Source of the DNA: Clostridium sp. AN503
GTDB taxonomy: Bacteria > Bacillota > Clostridia > Lachnospirales > Lachnospiraceae
Assembly: GCF_040719375.1 (NCBI RefSeq)
Contig: NZ_JBFDTP010000002.1
Coordinates: 744,001-808,000 of the forward strand
Length of the DNA stretch: 64,000 nucleotides
Reading direction: 5' to 3'
The notes under the pieces are model-generated. The model ran no database searches. It was given only the letters and a program-made list of their open reading frames with translations, and was not told the origin of the DNA. The translations under genes were made by a program, and so were the position numbers. Below are positions 16,349 to 25,034 of this stretch, in pieces (the stretch's first letter is position 1; each line of letters opens with the position of its first letter).

Positions 16349-17152
16349 GTGACAGAATTGGAGAAAAAGAAACAGCGGGACAAGAGGAAATTTGCGTTTA
16401 TATCTGTGTGTTCCCTGAGTACATTTTTTATAGTCTGGTACATAGCGACGGCAATCCTGCACCTGATGCCGGATTACAGCCTGCCAAGCCCCGTCCAGGT
16501 GCTTCAGGCATTCATCTACAAGTTAAACCACAAGGCGCCGGACGGAGGCACGCTGTTCCAGCACATCGTGGCGAGCTTGAAGGTGGCGCTGAGCGGATAT
16601 GTGTTGGGCGCGGTGATCGGGATCCCGCTGGGGATCTGTATGGCGTGGTTTCGCAGGATCGATCTGTTTGTCACACCGTTGTTTGACCTGGTGCGTCCGG
16701 TCCCGACCATCGCCTGGATCCCGCTTATGATCCTGTGGTTCGGCATCGGCCTTGGAGCAAAGGCAGCGATCATCTTCGTATCCGCCTTTATCCCGTGCGT
16801 GATCAACTCTTATGCGGGGATCAAACAGACCAAACCCGTACATCTGTGGGTGGCCCAGACCTTTGGGGCGTCCAGGACCAAAATGCTCTTTACGGTGGCG
16901 ATCCCAACGGCGATGCCGCTGATCTTCACCGGTCTGCGCATCTCCCTGCAGGCGGCATGGACGACCCTGTGCGCGGCGGAAATGCTGGCGGCCAACAAGG
17001 GGTTAGGGTATATGATACAGCTCAACCGTTCCCTTGCAAGGGCGGATCTGATCATCGTCGGTATGCTGACCATCGGGTTTATCGGGACCCTCTTTGCCGT
17101 TGTACTGGGCAAGATGGAGAACCGGCTGGTGAAGGGAGGTAAAAAATCATGA
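16349..17152 (+). CDS. ABC transporter permease, NitT/TauT type (first of two)
   Basis: The start is taken at GTG 16349, nine bases after AAAGGTGG; a GTG at 16337 lies inside that site. The 267-residue protein has about six membrane segments and the typical BPD_transp_1 pattern: YVLGAVIGIPLGICMAW, RPVPTIAWIPLMILWFGIG, then the cytoplasmic coupling loop QTFGASRTKMLFTVAIPTAMP and LQAAWTTLCAAEML. These match SsuC/TauC-type permeases. It overlaps the second permease by four bases (ATGA), and the two are homologous but clearly distinct, so the transporter is probably built from a permease heterodimer. Confidence 0.9.
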   Translation: MTELEKKKQRDKRKFAFISVCSLSTFFIVWYIATAILHLMPDYSLPSPVQVLQAFIYKLNHKAPDGGTLFQHIVASLKVALSGYVLGAVIGIPLGICMAWFRRIDLFVTPLFDLVRPVPTIAWIPLMILWFGIGLGAKAAIIFVSAFIPCVINSYAGIKQTKPVHLWVAQTFGASRTKMLFTVAIPTAMPLIFTGLRISLQAAWTTLCAAEMLAANKGLGYMIQLNRSLARADLIIVGMLTIGFIGTLFAVVLGKMENRLVKGGKKS

Positions 17153-17937
17153 AGAAATATTTTACCGGAGAAAAGCTGGAAAAGACCATTTACGCGGTCT
17201 GCGCGATCGCAACCTTTTTCCTTGCATGGGCCTTTATCACCACATTCACGGCGGCAAAGGAGACTACGCCCGGACCGGTTGAGGTTTTAAGGCTCCTTGT
17301 GGATTCCTTTTTTAAGCCGATCGGAAGATATACCATATATGGCCATCTGTATTACAGTATCCGGCGCGTGCTGATCGGTTATACGGTAGCTACGGTGCTT
17401 GGGATCATTGTGGGCATCGCCATGGGCACCTCCCGCTATGCGGAGGCGATCATCAAACCGATCTTTGAGCTGATCCGCCCGATCCCTCCGATCGCCTGGA
17501 TCCCCCTTGTCATCCTGTGGTTCGGCGTCGGGGAGCTGCCGAAATATGCGATCATTTTTATCGGATCATTTACCAACGTGACCTTAAATGCCTACACTGG
17601 CGCCCAGCGGGTAGACCCGACCCTGATCGGCTGTGCCAGAATGCTGGGCACCAGCGACCGGGATATCTTTTTCCGCGTGATCCTTCCTTCCAGCCTGCCC
17701 CAGATCTTTGCAGGGATGCAGGTGGCCTTGTCCACCGCATGGATGGCGGTCCTGGCGGCAGAGATGATCGGAGCCCAGGAGGGCTGCGGCTGGATCATCC
17801 TGCGCGGCAGTGACACTACCAATATCCCCCTGGTGCTGGTAGGCATGGTGGTCATCGGCGTGGTAGGGCTGTTCCTGGCGACGGTCATGAGAATGGCAGA
17901 AAGGAGGCTGTGTTCATGGAACAGAATGGACGTATAG
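17149..17937 (+). CDS. ABC transporter permease, NitT/TauT type (second of two)
   Basis: The 262-residue permease starts within the ATGA overlap with its partner. It repeats the family pattern: VATVLGIIVGIAMGTSRY, RPIPPIAWIPLVILWFGVGELP, coupling loop ARMLGTSDRDIFFRVILPSSLP and STAWMAVLAAEMIG. Its end overlaps the first ATPase gene by 22 bases, so translation is coupled. Having both permeases different, together with two different ATPases, is less common than the homodimeric SsuBC/TauBC arrangement. Confidence 0.9.
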   Translation: MKKYFTGEKLEKTIYAVCAIATFFLAWAFITTFTAAKETTPGPVEVLRLLVDSFFKPIGRYTIYGHLYYSIRRVLIGYTVATVLGIIVGIAMGTSRYAEAIIKPIFELIRPIPPIAWIPLVILWFGVGELPKYAIIFIGSFTNVTLNAYTGAQRVDPTLIGCARMLGTSDRDIFFRVILPSSLPQIFAGMQVALSTAWMAVLAAEMIGAQEGCGWIILRGSDTTNIPLVLVGMVVIGVVGLFLATVMRMAERRLCSWNRMDV

Positions 17938-18689
17938 AGAAACCGATCATCACCCTGGAGCATGTCAGCAAGCGGTTTGAGTCTGCGGGCAGGGTCAAAG
18001 AGGTGGTAAATGATGTAAGCCTTGAGGTTCGGGAAAATGAATTTGTGGTCCTGTTCGGGCCGGGACAGTGCGGCAAGACCACGATGATCAACCTGATCGC
18101 GGGCCTGGAACAGACCAGTGAGGGGACAGTGACCGTAGACGGGAAAAAGGTCGAAGGTCCCGGCGCAGACCGGGGCGTGGTCTATCAGACTACTTCTCTG
18201 TTCCCGTTTTGTACAGTCATGGGGAATGTGGAGTTCGGCCCGAAATCCAGAGGGATCGACAAAAAGACGAGACGGGAGCACGCCCAGTATTTTATTGACT
18301 TAATGGGGCTGCAGGGTTTTGAGAAAAGCTATCCAAACCAGCTCTCCGGAGGAATGCGGCAGCGCGTGGGCATTGCCCGGGCTTACTGCAACGACCCGAA
18401 GGTCATGCTGATGGATGAGCCGTTTGGGCATCTGGACGCCCAGACCCGCTACATGATGGAGGAGGAGCTGGAGAAGATCTGGCAGAAGGAAAAACGGACG
18501 GTCGTATTTGTGACCAATAATATCGAGGAAGCCGTATACCTGGCGGACCGGATCATCCTTTTGACCAACTGTCCGACTACGATCAAGAAGGAATATATTG
18601 TGGATCTGCCGAGGCCCAGAAGCTATGTGGACCCAGGATTTTTAAAGCTTAGGAAAACCATTTTGGACAATACGGACGAGACACTGTAG
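17916..18689 (+). CDS. ABC transporter ATPase, NitT/TauT type, with the H-loop His replaced
   Basis: The start is ATG 17916, eight bases after AAGGAGG; a GTG at 17910 is too close to that site. The 257-residue protein has Walker A GPGQCGKT (48-55), Q-loop near VVYQTTSLFPF, a canonical signature LSGGM (143-147) and Walker B VMLMDEP with the catalytic Glu. The H-loop, normally T-H-D/N in this family, reads T-N-N with Asn 201 (codon at 18516-18518). The switch His is important for hydrolysis in most ABC ATPases. The partner ATPase downstream has the His but a degenerate signature, which fits an asymmetric heterodimer. Confidence 0.9.
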   Translation: MEQNGRIEKPIITLEHVSKRFESAGRVKEVVNDVSLEVRENEFVVLFGPGQCGKTTMINLIAGLEQTSEGTVTVDGKKVEGPGADRGVVYQTTSLFPFCTVMGNVEFGPKSRGIDKKTRREHAQYFIDLMGLQGFEKSYPNQLSGGMRQRVGIARAYCNDPKVMLMDEPFGHLDAQTRYMMEEELEKIWQKEKRTVVFVTNNIEEAVYLADRIILLTNCPTTIKKEYIVDLPRPRSYVDPGFLKLRKTILDNTDETL

Positions 18690-18703
18690 GAAAGGAGCGC
18701 GTC

Positions 18704-19450
18704 ATGAGTAAAGATAACGTAAAGGTCCGGGTAACCAACCTGACCAAGAAATTCGGAGATCTGCTGGTGCTTGACAATATCTCCTTTGATGTAAAGCAGG
18801 GGGAGTTCTTATGCATCGTAGGCCCTACCGGCTGCGGCAAGACCACATTTTTAAACAGTCTGACGAAGCTCTATGACTTAACGGCGGGAGAGATCCTGAT
18901 CAACGGGGAACCGGTAGACTTAAAGAAACACAATATTGCCTATATCCTTCAGGAGTACTCGGCATTTCCCTGGCTGACCGTGGAGGAAAATGTGAAGTAT
19001 GGCTTGAAGATCAAAAATCTTCCGGAGGACGAGGTGGTGAAACGCGCCGACCAGGTGATCGGGATGGTAGGCCTTGAGGATTACCGCAGCTATTATCCGG
19101 ACCAGCTTTCTGCCAGTATGCTGCAGAGAGTGGTGATCGCCCGTGCGTTTGCCGTGCAGCCGGAGCTGCTTTTGATGGATGAGCCATATGGGCAGTTGGA
19201 TATCTCCCTCCGGTTCCGGCTGGAGGATGAACTGATCCGGCTGTGGAGGGAGACCGGCACCACGGTCATCTTTATCACACACAATATTGAGGAGGCCGTA
19301 TATCTGAGCGAGAGGATCCTGGTCCTGACCAACAAGCCGACCAGTATCAAGAAGGAGATCATCAATCCGCTGCCATGGCCCAGGGATGTGACAGCCCCGG
19401 AATTTGTGGAGATCAGGAACCATGTGACGGATTTGATCAAATGGTGGTAA
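18704..19450 (+). CDS. ABC transporter ATPase, NitT/TauT type, with a degenerate signature motif
   Basis: The 248-residue protein starts at ATG 18704 behind GAAAGGAG. Walker A is GPTGCGKT (about 40-47), Q-loop ILQEYSAFPW, Walker B LLLMDEP and the H-loop THN with His 193 are intact. The signature is LSASM (135-139) where LSGGQ/LSGGM is expected. Together with the first ATPase this would give one normal ATP site (this protein's Walker and His residues with the partner's LSGGM) and one degenerate site. It is 14 bases after its partner and 12 bases before the sulfatase gene. Confidence 0.9.
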   Translation: MSKDNVKVRVTNLTKKFGDLLVLDNISFDVKQGEFLCIVGPTGCGKTTFLNSLTKLYDLTAGEILINGEPVDLKKHNIAYILQEYSAFPWLTVEENVKYGLKIKNLPEDEVVKRADQVIGMVGLEDYRSYYPDQLSASMLQRVVIARAFAVQPELLLMDEPYGQLDISLRFRLEDELIRLWRETGTTVIFITHNIEEAVYLSERILVLTNKPTSIKKEIINPLPWPRDVTAPEFVEIRNHVTDLIKWW

Positions 19451-19462
19451 TAGGAGAGCGCT

Positions 19463-20935
19463 ATGGCTGATAAAAGACCCAATATCATATTGTTTATGTG
19501 TGACCAGCTGCGGTTTGACGCCCTGGGCTGTTATGGAAACAATCAGATCCATACGCCCAACATAGACCGGATTGCCTTAAACGGCAGCACCTTTGACAAT
19601 CATTTCGTGCAGAATCCGGTGTGTTCCCCTTCCAGGTGCACGGTGCTGACCGGACGGTATCCGAAGAACCACGGGACCAGGGACAACGGCATCCCGCTGC
19701 GGGATTCGGAGATCACCCTGCCGGAAGTCCTGCGGGACAACGGCTATCTCACGGCGGCGATCGGAAAAATGCATATCACGACCCAGTTTGTCCCAAAGGA
19801 GGACGAGCAGGATGACTGGCCGGAGGATCACTATGGATTTGATGTGATCCACACGACCTGTGACTGTAAGACTGGGGAATATCTAAACTGGCTGAAGGAG
19901 CAGAGTCCGGAGGACTACGAGGAAGTGAAACTTCAGGGTGAGCGGAAGGCAAAGGAGGACCGGGCTTCGGCAGCGGAAAAGGATTTAAGCGGCCCGCCCC
20001 AGGTGTATCCGAGCGGGATCAATCCGCAGTACCATCAGTCCCACTGGATCGCGGACCGGATGATCGATCTGATCCAGGAGTCGGAACCTGGGAAACCGTT
20101 TTTTGCGTACTGCTCTTTCGTAGACCCGCATCACCCCTTTGACCCGCCGGAGCCATATGCCGGCATGTATGATCCGGATGAGCTGGCGGAGCCTGTTTTT
20201 TTAGAGGGGGAGCTTGAAGATAAGCCGCCGCATTTTAAAAAGGCGCGGACGGCCCATGGGTTTTCCAATGAAAAATATGACTACACGAAACTGTCTCCTC
20301 ATCAGTGGGGGCAGGTGAAGGCGGCGTACTATGGAATGATCACCCTGATCGACGACAACATTGGCCGCGTGCTGGATGCTTTGCAGGAGAAGGGGATCAC
20401 GGAGGATACGCTGATCATGTTCACTAACGACCACGGGGAGCTGCTGGGGGACCACGGCCTTCTGTTTAAAGGCCCGTTTCACTACGACTGTATCATCAAG
20501 GCGCCGATGATCGTAAGCTGGCCCGGCGTGGTCCCGCAGGGGTCGCGCTACAGCCAGGTGACGGAGCATGTGGACATCATGCCCACGCTTCTGGAGTATG
20601 CCGGGGTACGCCCGCCTTACGGGGTGCAGGGCTGTTCCATGGCTCCCATCCTCCGGGGGGACAAGGGCGCAGGCCGGGAGTACGCCATGACTGAGTTTAA
20701 CTGCTATGACTGGGGACTCAGCGTCAAAACCCTGACCGGGAAGAATTACAAGATCACCTACTATGCAGGAGAGGATTACGGCGAACTCTATGACCGCATC
20801 CGGGACCCGGAAGAATTCATCAATCTGTGGGAGGATGAAGCATACGCAGGGATCAAAGAATGCCTGCTGAAAAAGCTGATGGACCGAATCATTGAAACCG
20901 AGGACCCGCTGCCGCTGCGCATTGGGAAATATTAA
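19463..20935 (+). CDS. Sulfatase, Cys-type formylglycine-dependent, cytosolic
   Basis: The 490-residue protein is a type I sulfatase. The catalytic motif is CSPSR with Cys 54, which must be converted to formylglycine. Metal-binding elements are FMCDQLRFD near the N-terminus and TNDHGELLGDHG with a downstream Lys (LLFKGPF). No signal peptide is present, so the substrate should enter the cell first, which fits the ABC importer encoded just upstream in the same operon (gap 12 bases). The overall pattern resembles choline-sulfatase and alkyl/aryl sulfatase relatives, but the substrate is not determined. No formylglycine-generating or anSME maturase gene is in the window. Confidence 0.9.
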   Translation: MADKRPNIILFMCDQLRFDALGCYGNNQIHTPNIDRIALNGSTFDNHFVQNPVCSPSRCTVLTGRYPKNHGTRDNGIPLRDSEITLPEVLRDNGYLTAAIGKMHITTQFVPKEDEQDDWPEDHYGFDVIHTTCDCKTGEYLNWLKEQSPEDYEEVKLQGERKAKEDRASAAEKDLSGPPQVYPSGINPQYHQSHWIADRMIDLIQESEPGKPFFAYCSFVDPHHPFDPPEPYAGMYDPDELAEPVFLEGELEDKPPHFKKARTAHGFSNEKYDYTKLSPHQWGQVKAAYYGMITLIDDNIGRVLDALQEKGITEDTLIMFTNDHGELLGDHGLLFKGPFHYDCIIKAPMIVSWPGVVPQGSRYSQVTEHVDIMPTLLEYAGVRPPYGVQGCSMAPILRGDKGAGREYAMTEFNCYDWGLSVKTLTGKNYKITYYAGEDYGELYDRIRDPEEFINLWEDEAYAGIKECLLKKLMDRIIETEDPLPLRIGKY

Positions 20936-21088
20936 ATGTCAAACTGAATCTCATGCCGTAGAGACAGGCAGCCCCCGCCTGTCCCCACGGCATGCCCCAT
21001 TGCCAGTCTCAAGTAATTTAAGCATACGCTCCAGGTGTCCGAATAGATCGGAATGTGATATAATGTTCACGCAGGCAATGAGCAGTGC

Positions 21089-21217
21089 GAAAAATGGCGG
21101 AAGCAAATTTTCGTTGTGCTTGCACAAAAGAAAATTTGCTTTTGCCATTTTTCATAGGGCGAAGCCCGTGAGCGAGATGGAGCGAAGCGGAATCGAGCTG
21201 CACTGCGGAGTCGCACT
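21089..21217 (+). repeat. Modular hairpin repeat, copy 1 (complete)
   Basis: The 5' part forms a long hairpin: GAAAAATGGC (from 21089) pairs with GCCATTTTTC (to 21153), AAGCAAATTTTC with GAAAATTTGCTT, and TTGTGC with GCACAA around a TT loop. The 3' part (21154-21217) is a purine-rich module ending GAGCTGCACTGCGGAGTCGC. The 67-nt segment 21109-21175 recurs exactly at 21235-21301 and 21176-21217 recurs with one change at 21356-21397. Reading frames across this stretch come from the repeat and look non-coding. It lies within the gene-free region 20936-21442. Confidence 0.85.
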
Positions 21218-21234
21218 ATGAAGTGGAGTCGCGA

Positions 21235-21397
21235 TTTCGTTGTGCTTGCACAAAAGAAAATTTGCTTTTGCCATTTTTCATAGGGCGAAGCCCGTGAGCG
21301 ACGCATTGAACACTTAGCGAGAGTCAACGAGCTTAGTGAGAAAGCGTACAGAGTAGATGGAGCGAAGCGGAATTGAGCTGCACTGCGGAGTCGCACT
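21235..21397 (+). repeat. Modular hairpin repeat, copy 2 (left arm lost, 54-nt insertion)
   Basis: This copy lacks the left hairpin arm and carries 54 extra nucleotides (21302-21355) between its two modules. The extra part also has the GNGAGC/TTAGCGAG style of the modules. The downstream end reaches to 45 nt before the histidine kinase start. Confidence 0.85.
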
Positions 21398-21442
21398 GCA
21401 CTGCGCAGCCACATACGATGAGCAGATAAGGAGGCCACTAAC

Positions 21443-23242
21443 ATGCCAGAACAACGAAAAGCACGGCCGTGGAAGCTAAAAGTCCCCACGTCCAGTATGA
21501 AAACCAGTCTTTTGACTGCATTTCTGGCGCTGGGCATTTTTCTGACCCTCACGATCTCCCTGATCGGCTATCATATATTTGAGCGGACCATGGTATCGGA
21601 GATCGGAAACAACCGGGCCGACGTTCTGCACCAGGTAGGGGACCGGGTACGGCAGGTGAAGTACAATGCTTATACGCTGTCCAACCTGTATTATTACGAC
21701 CACACGCTGCAGGATCACCTGTTGGAGCTTAAAGGACTTAAAGAGGGCGGTGACCGGGAAAAACGGCAGCAGGACCTCAACCGGTATCTGGAGCGGCTGA
21801 CCTCCCAGTTTAAAAGCTCATTTCATGAATACAGCATAAGGTTTGACATGGTTCTGGCGCTGGAGGATGGAGGGGGCTACAGTTCCAGTCCGGTGCCGCC
21901 GGATTATGACTATATGAGTCCCAGGACCAAGATCTGGTATAAAGATATGCTGGACGCAAAAGGGGAAGTGATCGATATCGCCAACTACAAGGACAAAGCC
22001 ACGGGGCAGAATTATTTTTCCACGGCGCGGGTGATGGCGGATGAGAACGGGGAAGCCCTGGCCTATCTGATGATCAGTGTGGAGGAGGCGCAGCTCAGGG
22101 AGATGTATGAGTCCGTGATCAGGGACAGACAGAACACGATCTATATTGTGGACGGTGAGGGGACGATCATCTCCTGCAGCAACCAGAGGCTGAACGGGTT
22201 TAATTTCTTCAATATGAAGAATCTGGACCGGCTCTTTGAGGGCAGCGCCTACACCTTTACGAAAATGCGCGGGAAAGAGATATTATTTACCCGCTATCAG
22301 GACCAGGGGTCCGGTTTTACCGTGCTGGAGGAGATCCCTCTGGAGGTGCTGATGGAGCCGATCCGGAATCTGCGTTATATGATCGCCTGGGTGGCATGTC
22401 TGGCGATCGGGGCGGTATCGTGGTATGCATGGCTCTTTGCGAAAAGGACGGCGCAGCCCATATCCCAGCTCTGTAACTTTATGCTCCAGGTGGAGGAGGA
22501 GAATTTAGACCGTCCCTGCCAGGTGGAGGGATATGTGGAGATCAATATCCTGCGCAACCGCTTAAACCTGATGCTGGGGCGGATGCGGGAGCTGATGCAG
22601 GGGATCAAGCAGAAGGAGCAGCAGAAGAGGAAAATGGAGCTGAGCTTTCTGCAGGCCCAGATCAATCCCCATTTTATGTACAATACCCTGTTCTCCATCA
22701 AGTGTATGGTGGACATGGAAAAAAATGAGGAGGCATCCCGGATGCTGGTGTCCTTTATCCAGCTTCTGCGCAGCACCCTCTCAAGCCCCAGCGAATTTGT
22801 CACGATCCGCGATGAATTCCGCGTGCTCCAGCAGTATGTGGATATCCAGAAATTCCGCTACGATGACGGGTTCCAGGTGGTATTTGAGTGTGATGAGGCA
22901 GTGGAGGAGAAAAAGATCCCCAAGCTGCTGATCCAGCCGCTTCTGGAAAACGCTATTTTCCATGGGGTTGAGTTTAAGAAGGGGGAAGGGCTGATCATCA
23001 TCACGGCCCGGAAAAAGGACGGGGATGTGGTGGTGACGGTGGAGGACAATGGCATGGGGATCGCTCCGGAGGTGATTGAAAAGATCGAACGGGGGGAGCA
23101 GATCAACGAGAAGACCCATGTGGGGATCGTCAATGTAAAGGAACGCATCCAGCTTAATTTCGGGGAAAGTTACGGAATGAACATAGAGAGCAGGCAGTGG
23201 GAGGGGACGAAGATCGTCCTGACCTTCCCGGCCATTGACTGA
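21443..23242 (+). CDS. Sensor histidine kinase, YesM family
   Basis: The 599-residue protein starts at ATG 21443 behind AAGGAGG. A first membrane segment (about 22-45) and a second (about 305-325) bracket an extracellular sensor region of roughly 260 residues of the Cache type. A HAMP-like linker follows, then the LytS/YesM-type His_kinase domain with LQAQINPHFMYNTL, in which His is the phosphorylated residue, and an ATPase domain with QPLLENAIFHG and VEDNGMGI. YesM kinases pair with AraC-type regulators, and one follows 25 bases later. Its place after the transporter-sulfatase operon suggests it senses the transported compound or its product. Confidence 0.92.
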   Translation: MPEQRKARPWKLKVPTSSMKTSLLTAFLALGIFLTLTISLIGYHIFERTMVSEIGNNRADVLHQVGDRVRQVKYNAYTLSNLYYYDHTLQDHLLELKGLKEGGDREKRQQDLNRYLERLTSQFKSSFHEYSIRFDMVLALEDGGGYSSSPVPPDYDYMSPRTKIWYKDMLDAKGEVIDIANYKDKATGQNYFSTARVMADENGEALAYLMISVEEAQLREMYESVIRDRQNTIYIVDGEGTIISCSNQRLNGFNFFNMKNLDRLFEGSAYTFTKMRGKEILFTRYQDQGSGFTVLEEIPLEVLMEPIRNLRYMIAWVACLAIGAVSWYAWLFAKRTAQPISQLCNFMLQVEEENLDRPCQVEGYVEINILRNRLNLMLGRMRELMQGIKQKEQQKRKMELSFLQAQINPHFMYNTLFSIKCMVDMEKNEEASRMLVSFIQLLRSTLSSPSEFVTIRDEFRVLQQYVDIQKFRYDDGFQVVFECDEAVEEKKIPKLLIQPLLENAIFHGVEFKKGEGLIIITARKKDGDVVVTVEDNGMGIAPEVIEKIERGEQINEKTHVGIVNVKERIQLNFGESYGMNIESRQWEGTKIVLTFPAID

Positions 23243-23267
23243 CAAAAGACAGAGAGGGGATGATGTC

Positions 23268-24779
23268 ATGGTACGTGTGATGGTGGTGGATGATGAGGTG
23301 CCGATCCGGCAATGGCTGGAGTTCTGTATTGGCAAGCTGGCGGGATACCAGGTTGTGGGGCTTGCGGCTAATGGGGCGGAAGGCTTTTCCCTATACCGGA
23401 AGACTCTGCCGGAGATCGTGATCACGGATATCCGCATGCCGGTCATGGACGGCCTAGAGATGCTGAAACTGATCCAGAACAGCAACCCGGCGGTGGTCAG
23501 CGTGGTGCTCACAAGCCATGAGGATTTTGAATATGCGAGAAAGGCGATCAAGCTGGGGGCCTCCGAGTATATCCTGAAAACAGAGATCACGGAGGAGAGC
23601 TTAAAGGAGCTCCTTGACAAGGCCGCCAGAACCATGAGAGGCAGCACGGGCAGCGACCGTGAGAAGACCTTTGAGGAGCTTTCCAACCGGAACCATTATC
23701 TGCGGTCTCTGGTGCTGAGCCAGCATGCAGGGACGGCCAATGAGAAGCTGCTCAAGGAGTATGAGATCCCTTTGAGCCAGGGGAACTACGCAGCCCTCGA
23801 TGTGATGGCGGGTGAGGAGGAGTCCATGCGGATCACCCTGCCCCAGGAAGGGATACTGACTAATATCTTCAAGGTGTCTCTGGACTTAAACCACACTCTG
23901 ATCGTCGGCAACTTGGACCGCAGCGGTTCTGCCAGCGGTTTGCGGCAGCAGGAGGAGATTGGCCGGTACTGCAGGGAGATCATAAAACAGGCGCCCTGCA
24001 TGATCGGGTGCAGCGACATCTACAGCAGTCCGGGGCGTTTGGGAGACGCCATGCGCCAGGCTCATGACCGGGTGCTGCTGCATTTTTATTATCCGAATAC
24101 GGATATCTTTTTAAACCAGCCGGTGGGCGTGCGCCAGATTCCCAATGGGGAAAAATATAAGATCCGGTTCAGCAAGGAGCTGGTGAACCAGAATTTTAAA
24201 AAAGCGGTGGAGATCAAGGAGAGTATGATGGAGGAGGTGCGGCAGACCAGGCCGACGGATATTGACTATGTGCGGAAGCTGTTTCTGTTCTTTTTGACCT
24301 CCCTCTATCACATTACCCGGGATGACATCGACAAGACGGAACAGCAGCTTGGCGAGGTGGGGGAAATGGTACAGGCCGCAGATACCCTGGAAAAGCTGGA
24401 ACTGGTGATGGAGCGGGGGTTTGCCTCCTGCGGCAGCGCCGCCATGGGCAACTCAGAGTATTCGTCCTCCGTCCGCAGCGCGATCCGGTATATGGAAGAG
24501 AATTATGCAGAGCCGCTGGCATTGTCCGATGTATCCTCCCATGTGGGACTGAGCGCGGAATATTTAAGCCGTCTGTTCCGGGATGAGACTGGTGTGAAGT
24601 TTGTGGTCTATCTAAATAACCTGAGGCTGAAACACGCGCTGAGGCTTCTGGAGACAACAAATCTCAAGGTGTATGAGGTGGCGGAGCAGGTGGGGTATTC
24701 CAATCTGAGCTATTTTTCTACGGTATTTAAGAAAAACTTTGGTCAGAATCCGTTTGATTATAAAAATAGCTGCAAGTAA
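23268..24779 (+). CDS. Response regulator, YesN type (receiver plus AraC DNA-binding domain)
   Basis: The start is ATG 23268 (MVRVMVVDDEVPIR) behind AGAGAGGGG; the in-frame ATG at 23235 overlaps the kinase end. The 503-residue protein has an N-terminal receiver domain with acidic VVDDE, phosphoacceptor Asp in VITDIRMPVMDG, then Thr in LTSHEDFEY and Lys in LKTEI. A long middle region is followed by an AraC-type double helix-turn-helix at the C-terminus (SDVSSHVGLSAEYLSRLFRD and VYEVAEQVGYSNLSYFSTVF). It forms a two-component pair with the YesM-like kinase. The direct repeat upstream of the NitT/TauT operon is a candidate target, by inference only. Confidence 0.92.
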   Translation: MVRVMVVDDEVPIRQWLEFCIGKLAGYQVVGLAANGAEGFSLYRKTLPEIVITDIRMPVMDGLEMLKLIQNSNPAVVSVVLTSHEDFEYARKAIKLGASEYILKTEITEESLKELLDKAARTMRGSTGSDREKTFEELSNRNHYLRSLVLSQHAGTANEKLLKEYEIPLSQGNYAALDVMAGEEESMRITLPQEGILTNIFKVSLDLNHTLIVGNLDRSGSASGLRQQEEIGRYCREIIKQAPCMIGCSDIYSSPGRLGDAMRQAHDRVLLHFYYPNTDIFLNQPVGVRQIPNGEKYKIRFSKELVNQNFKKAVEIKESMMEEVRQTRPTDIDYVRKLFLFFLTSLYHITRDDIDKTEQQLGEVGEMVQAADTLEKLELVMERGFASCGSAAMGNSEYSSSVRSAIRYMEENYAEPLALSDVSSHVGLSAEYLSRLFRDETGVKFVVYLNNLRLKHALRLLETTNLKVYEVAEQVGYSNLSYFSTVFKKNFGQNPFDYKNSCK

Positions 24780-24891
24780 ATCGTATATACGAACGAAAAA
24801 CAGATATGCGAAAATGACAGAAATTGAAAGTACTTACACAGGTTTTTACTGAAATTTGCACAAGTTTTTCCTGATTTTTGAAGAAAAAAAC

Positions 24892-24919
24892 TTTACTCGC
24901 AAAAAAAATATGATATACT
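24892..24919 (+). promoter_or_regulatory. Promoter of ppdK
   Basis: TTTACT (24892-24897), 16 nt and TATACT (24914-24919), in an A-rich context. The 5' leader of about 110 nt before the start codon shows no riboswitch I recognise. Confidence 0.6.
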
Positions 24920-25034
24920 AGTACCAGACCGTTGACGGGCTTTTTCTTTGCGCAATTTTGGAGGGAACTGCAACCGGAGGCGGAATGAAACCAGCGGGGG
25001 AGACCCTGCATACATGTTGAGGAGGAAAAAACTT

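Noticed and set aside
15104..19450. Thiamine-pyrimidine (HMP) importer instead of a sulfonate/sulfate-ester importer
   Set aside because: The binding protein has an NMT1-like fold that would allow it, but there is no TPP riboswitch and no thi gene, and the operon ends with a sulfatase.
20892..21552. Frames on both strands across the repeat region 20.9-21.5 kb
   Set aside because: They are made of the repeated hairpin modules (the protein repeats follow the DNA repeats) and have no start signals.
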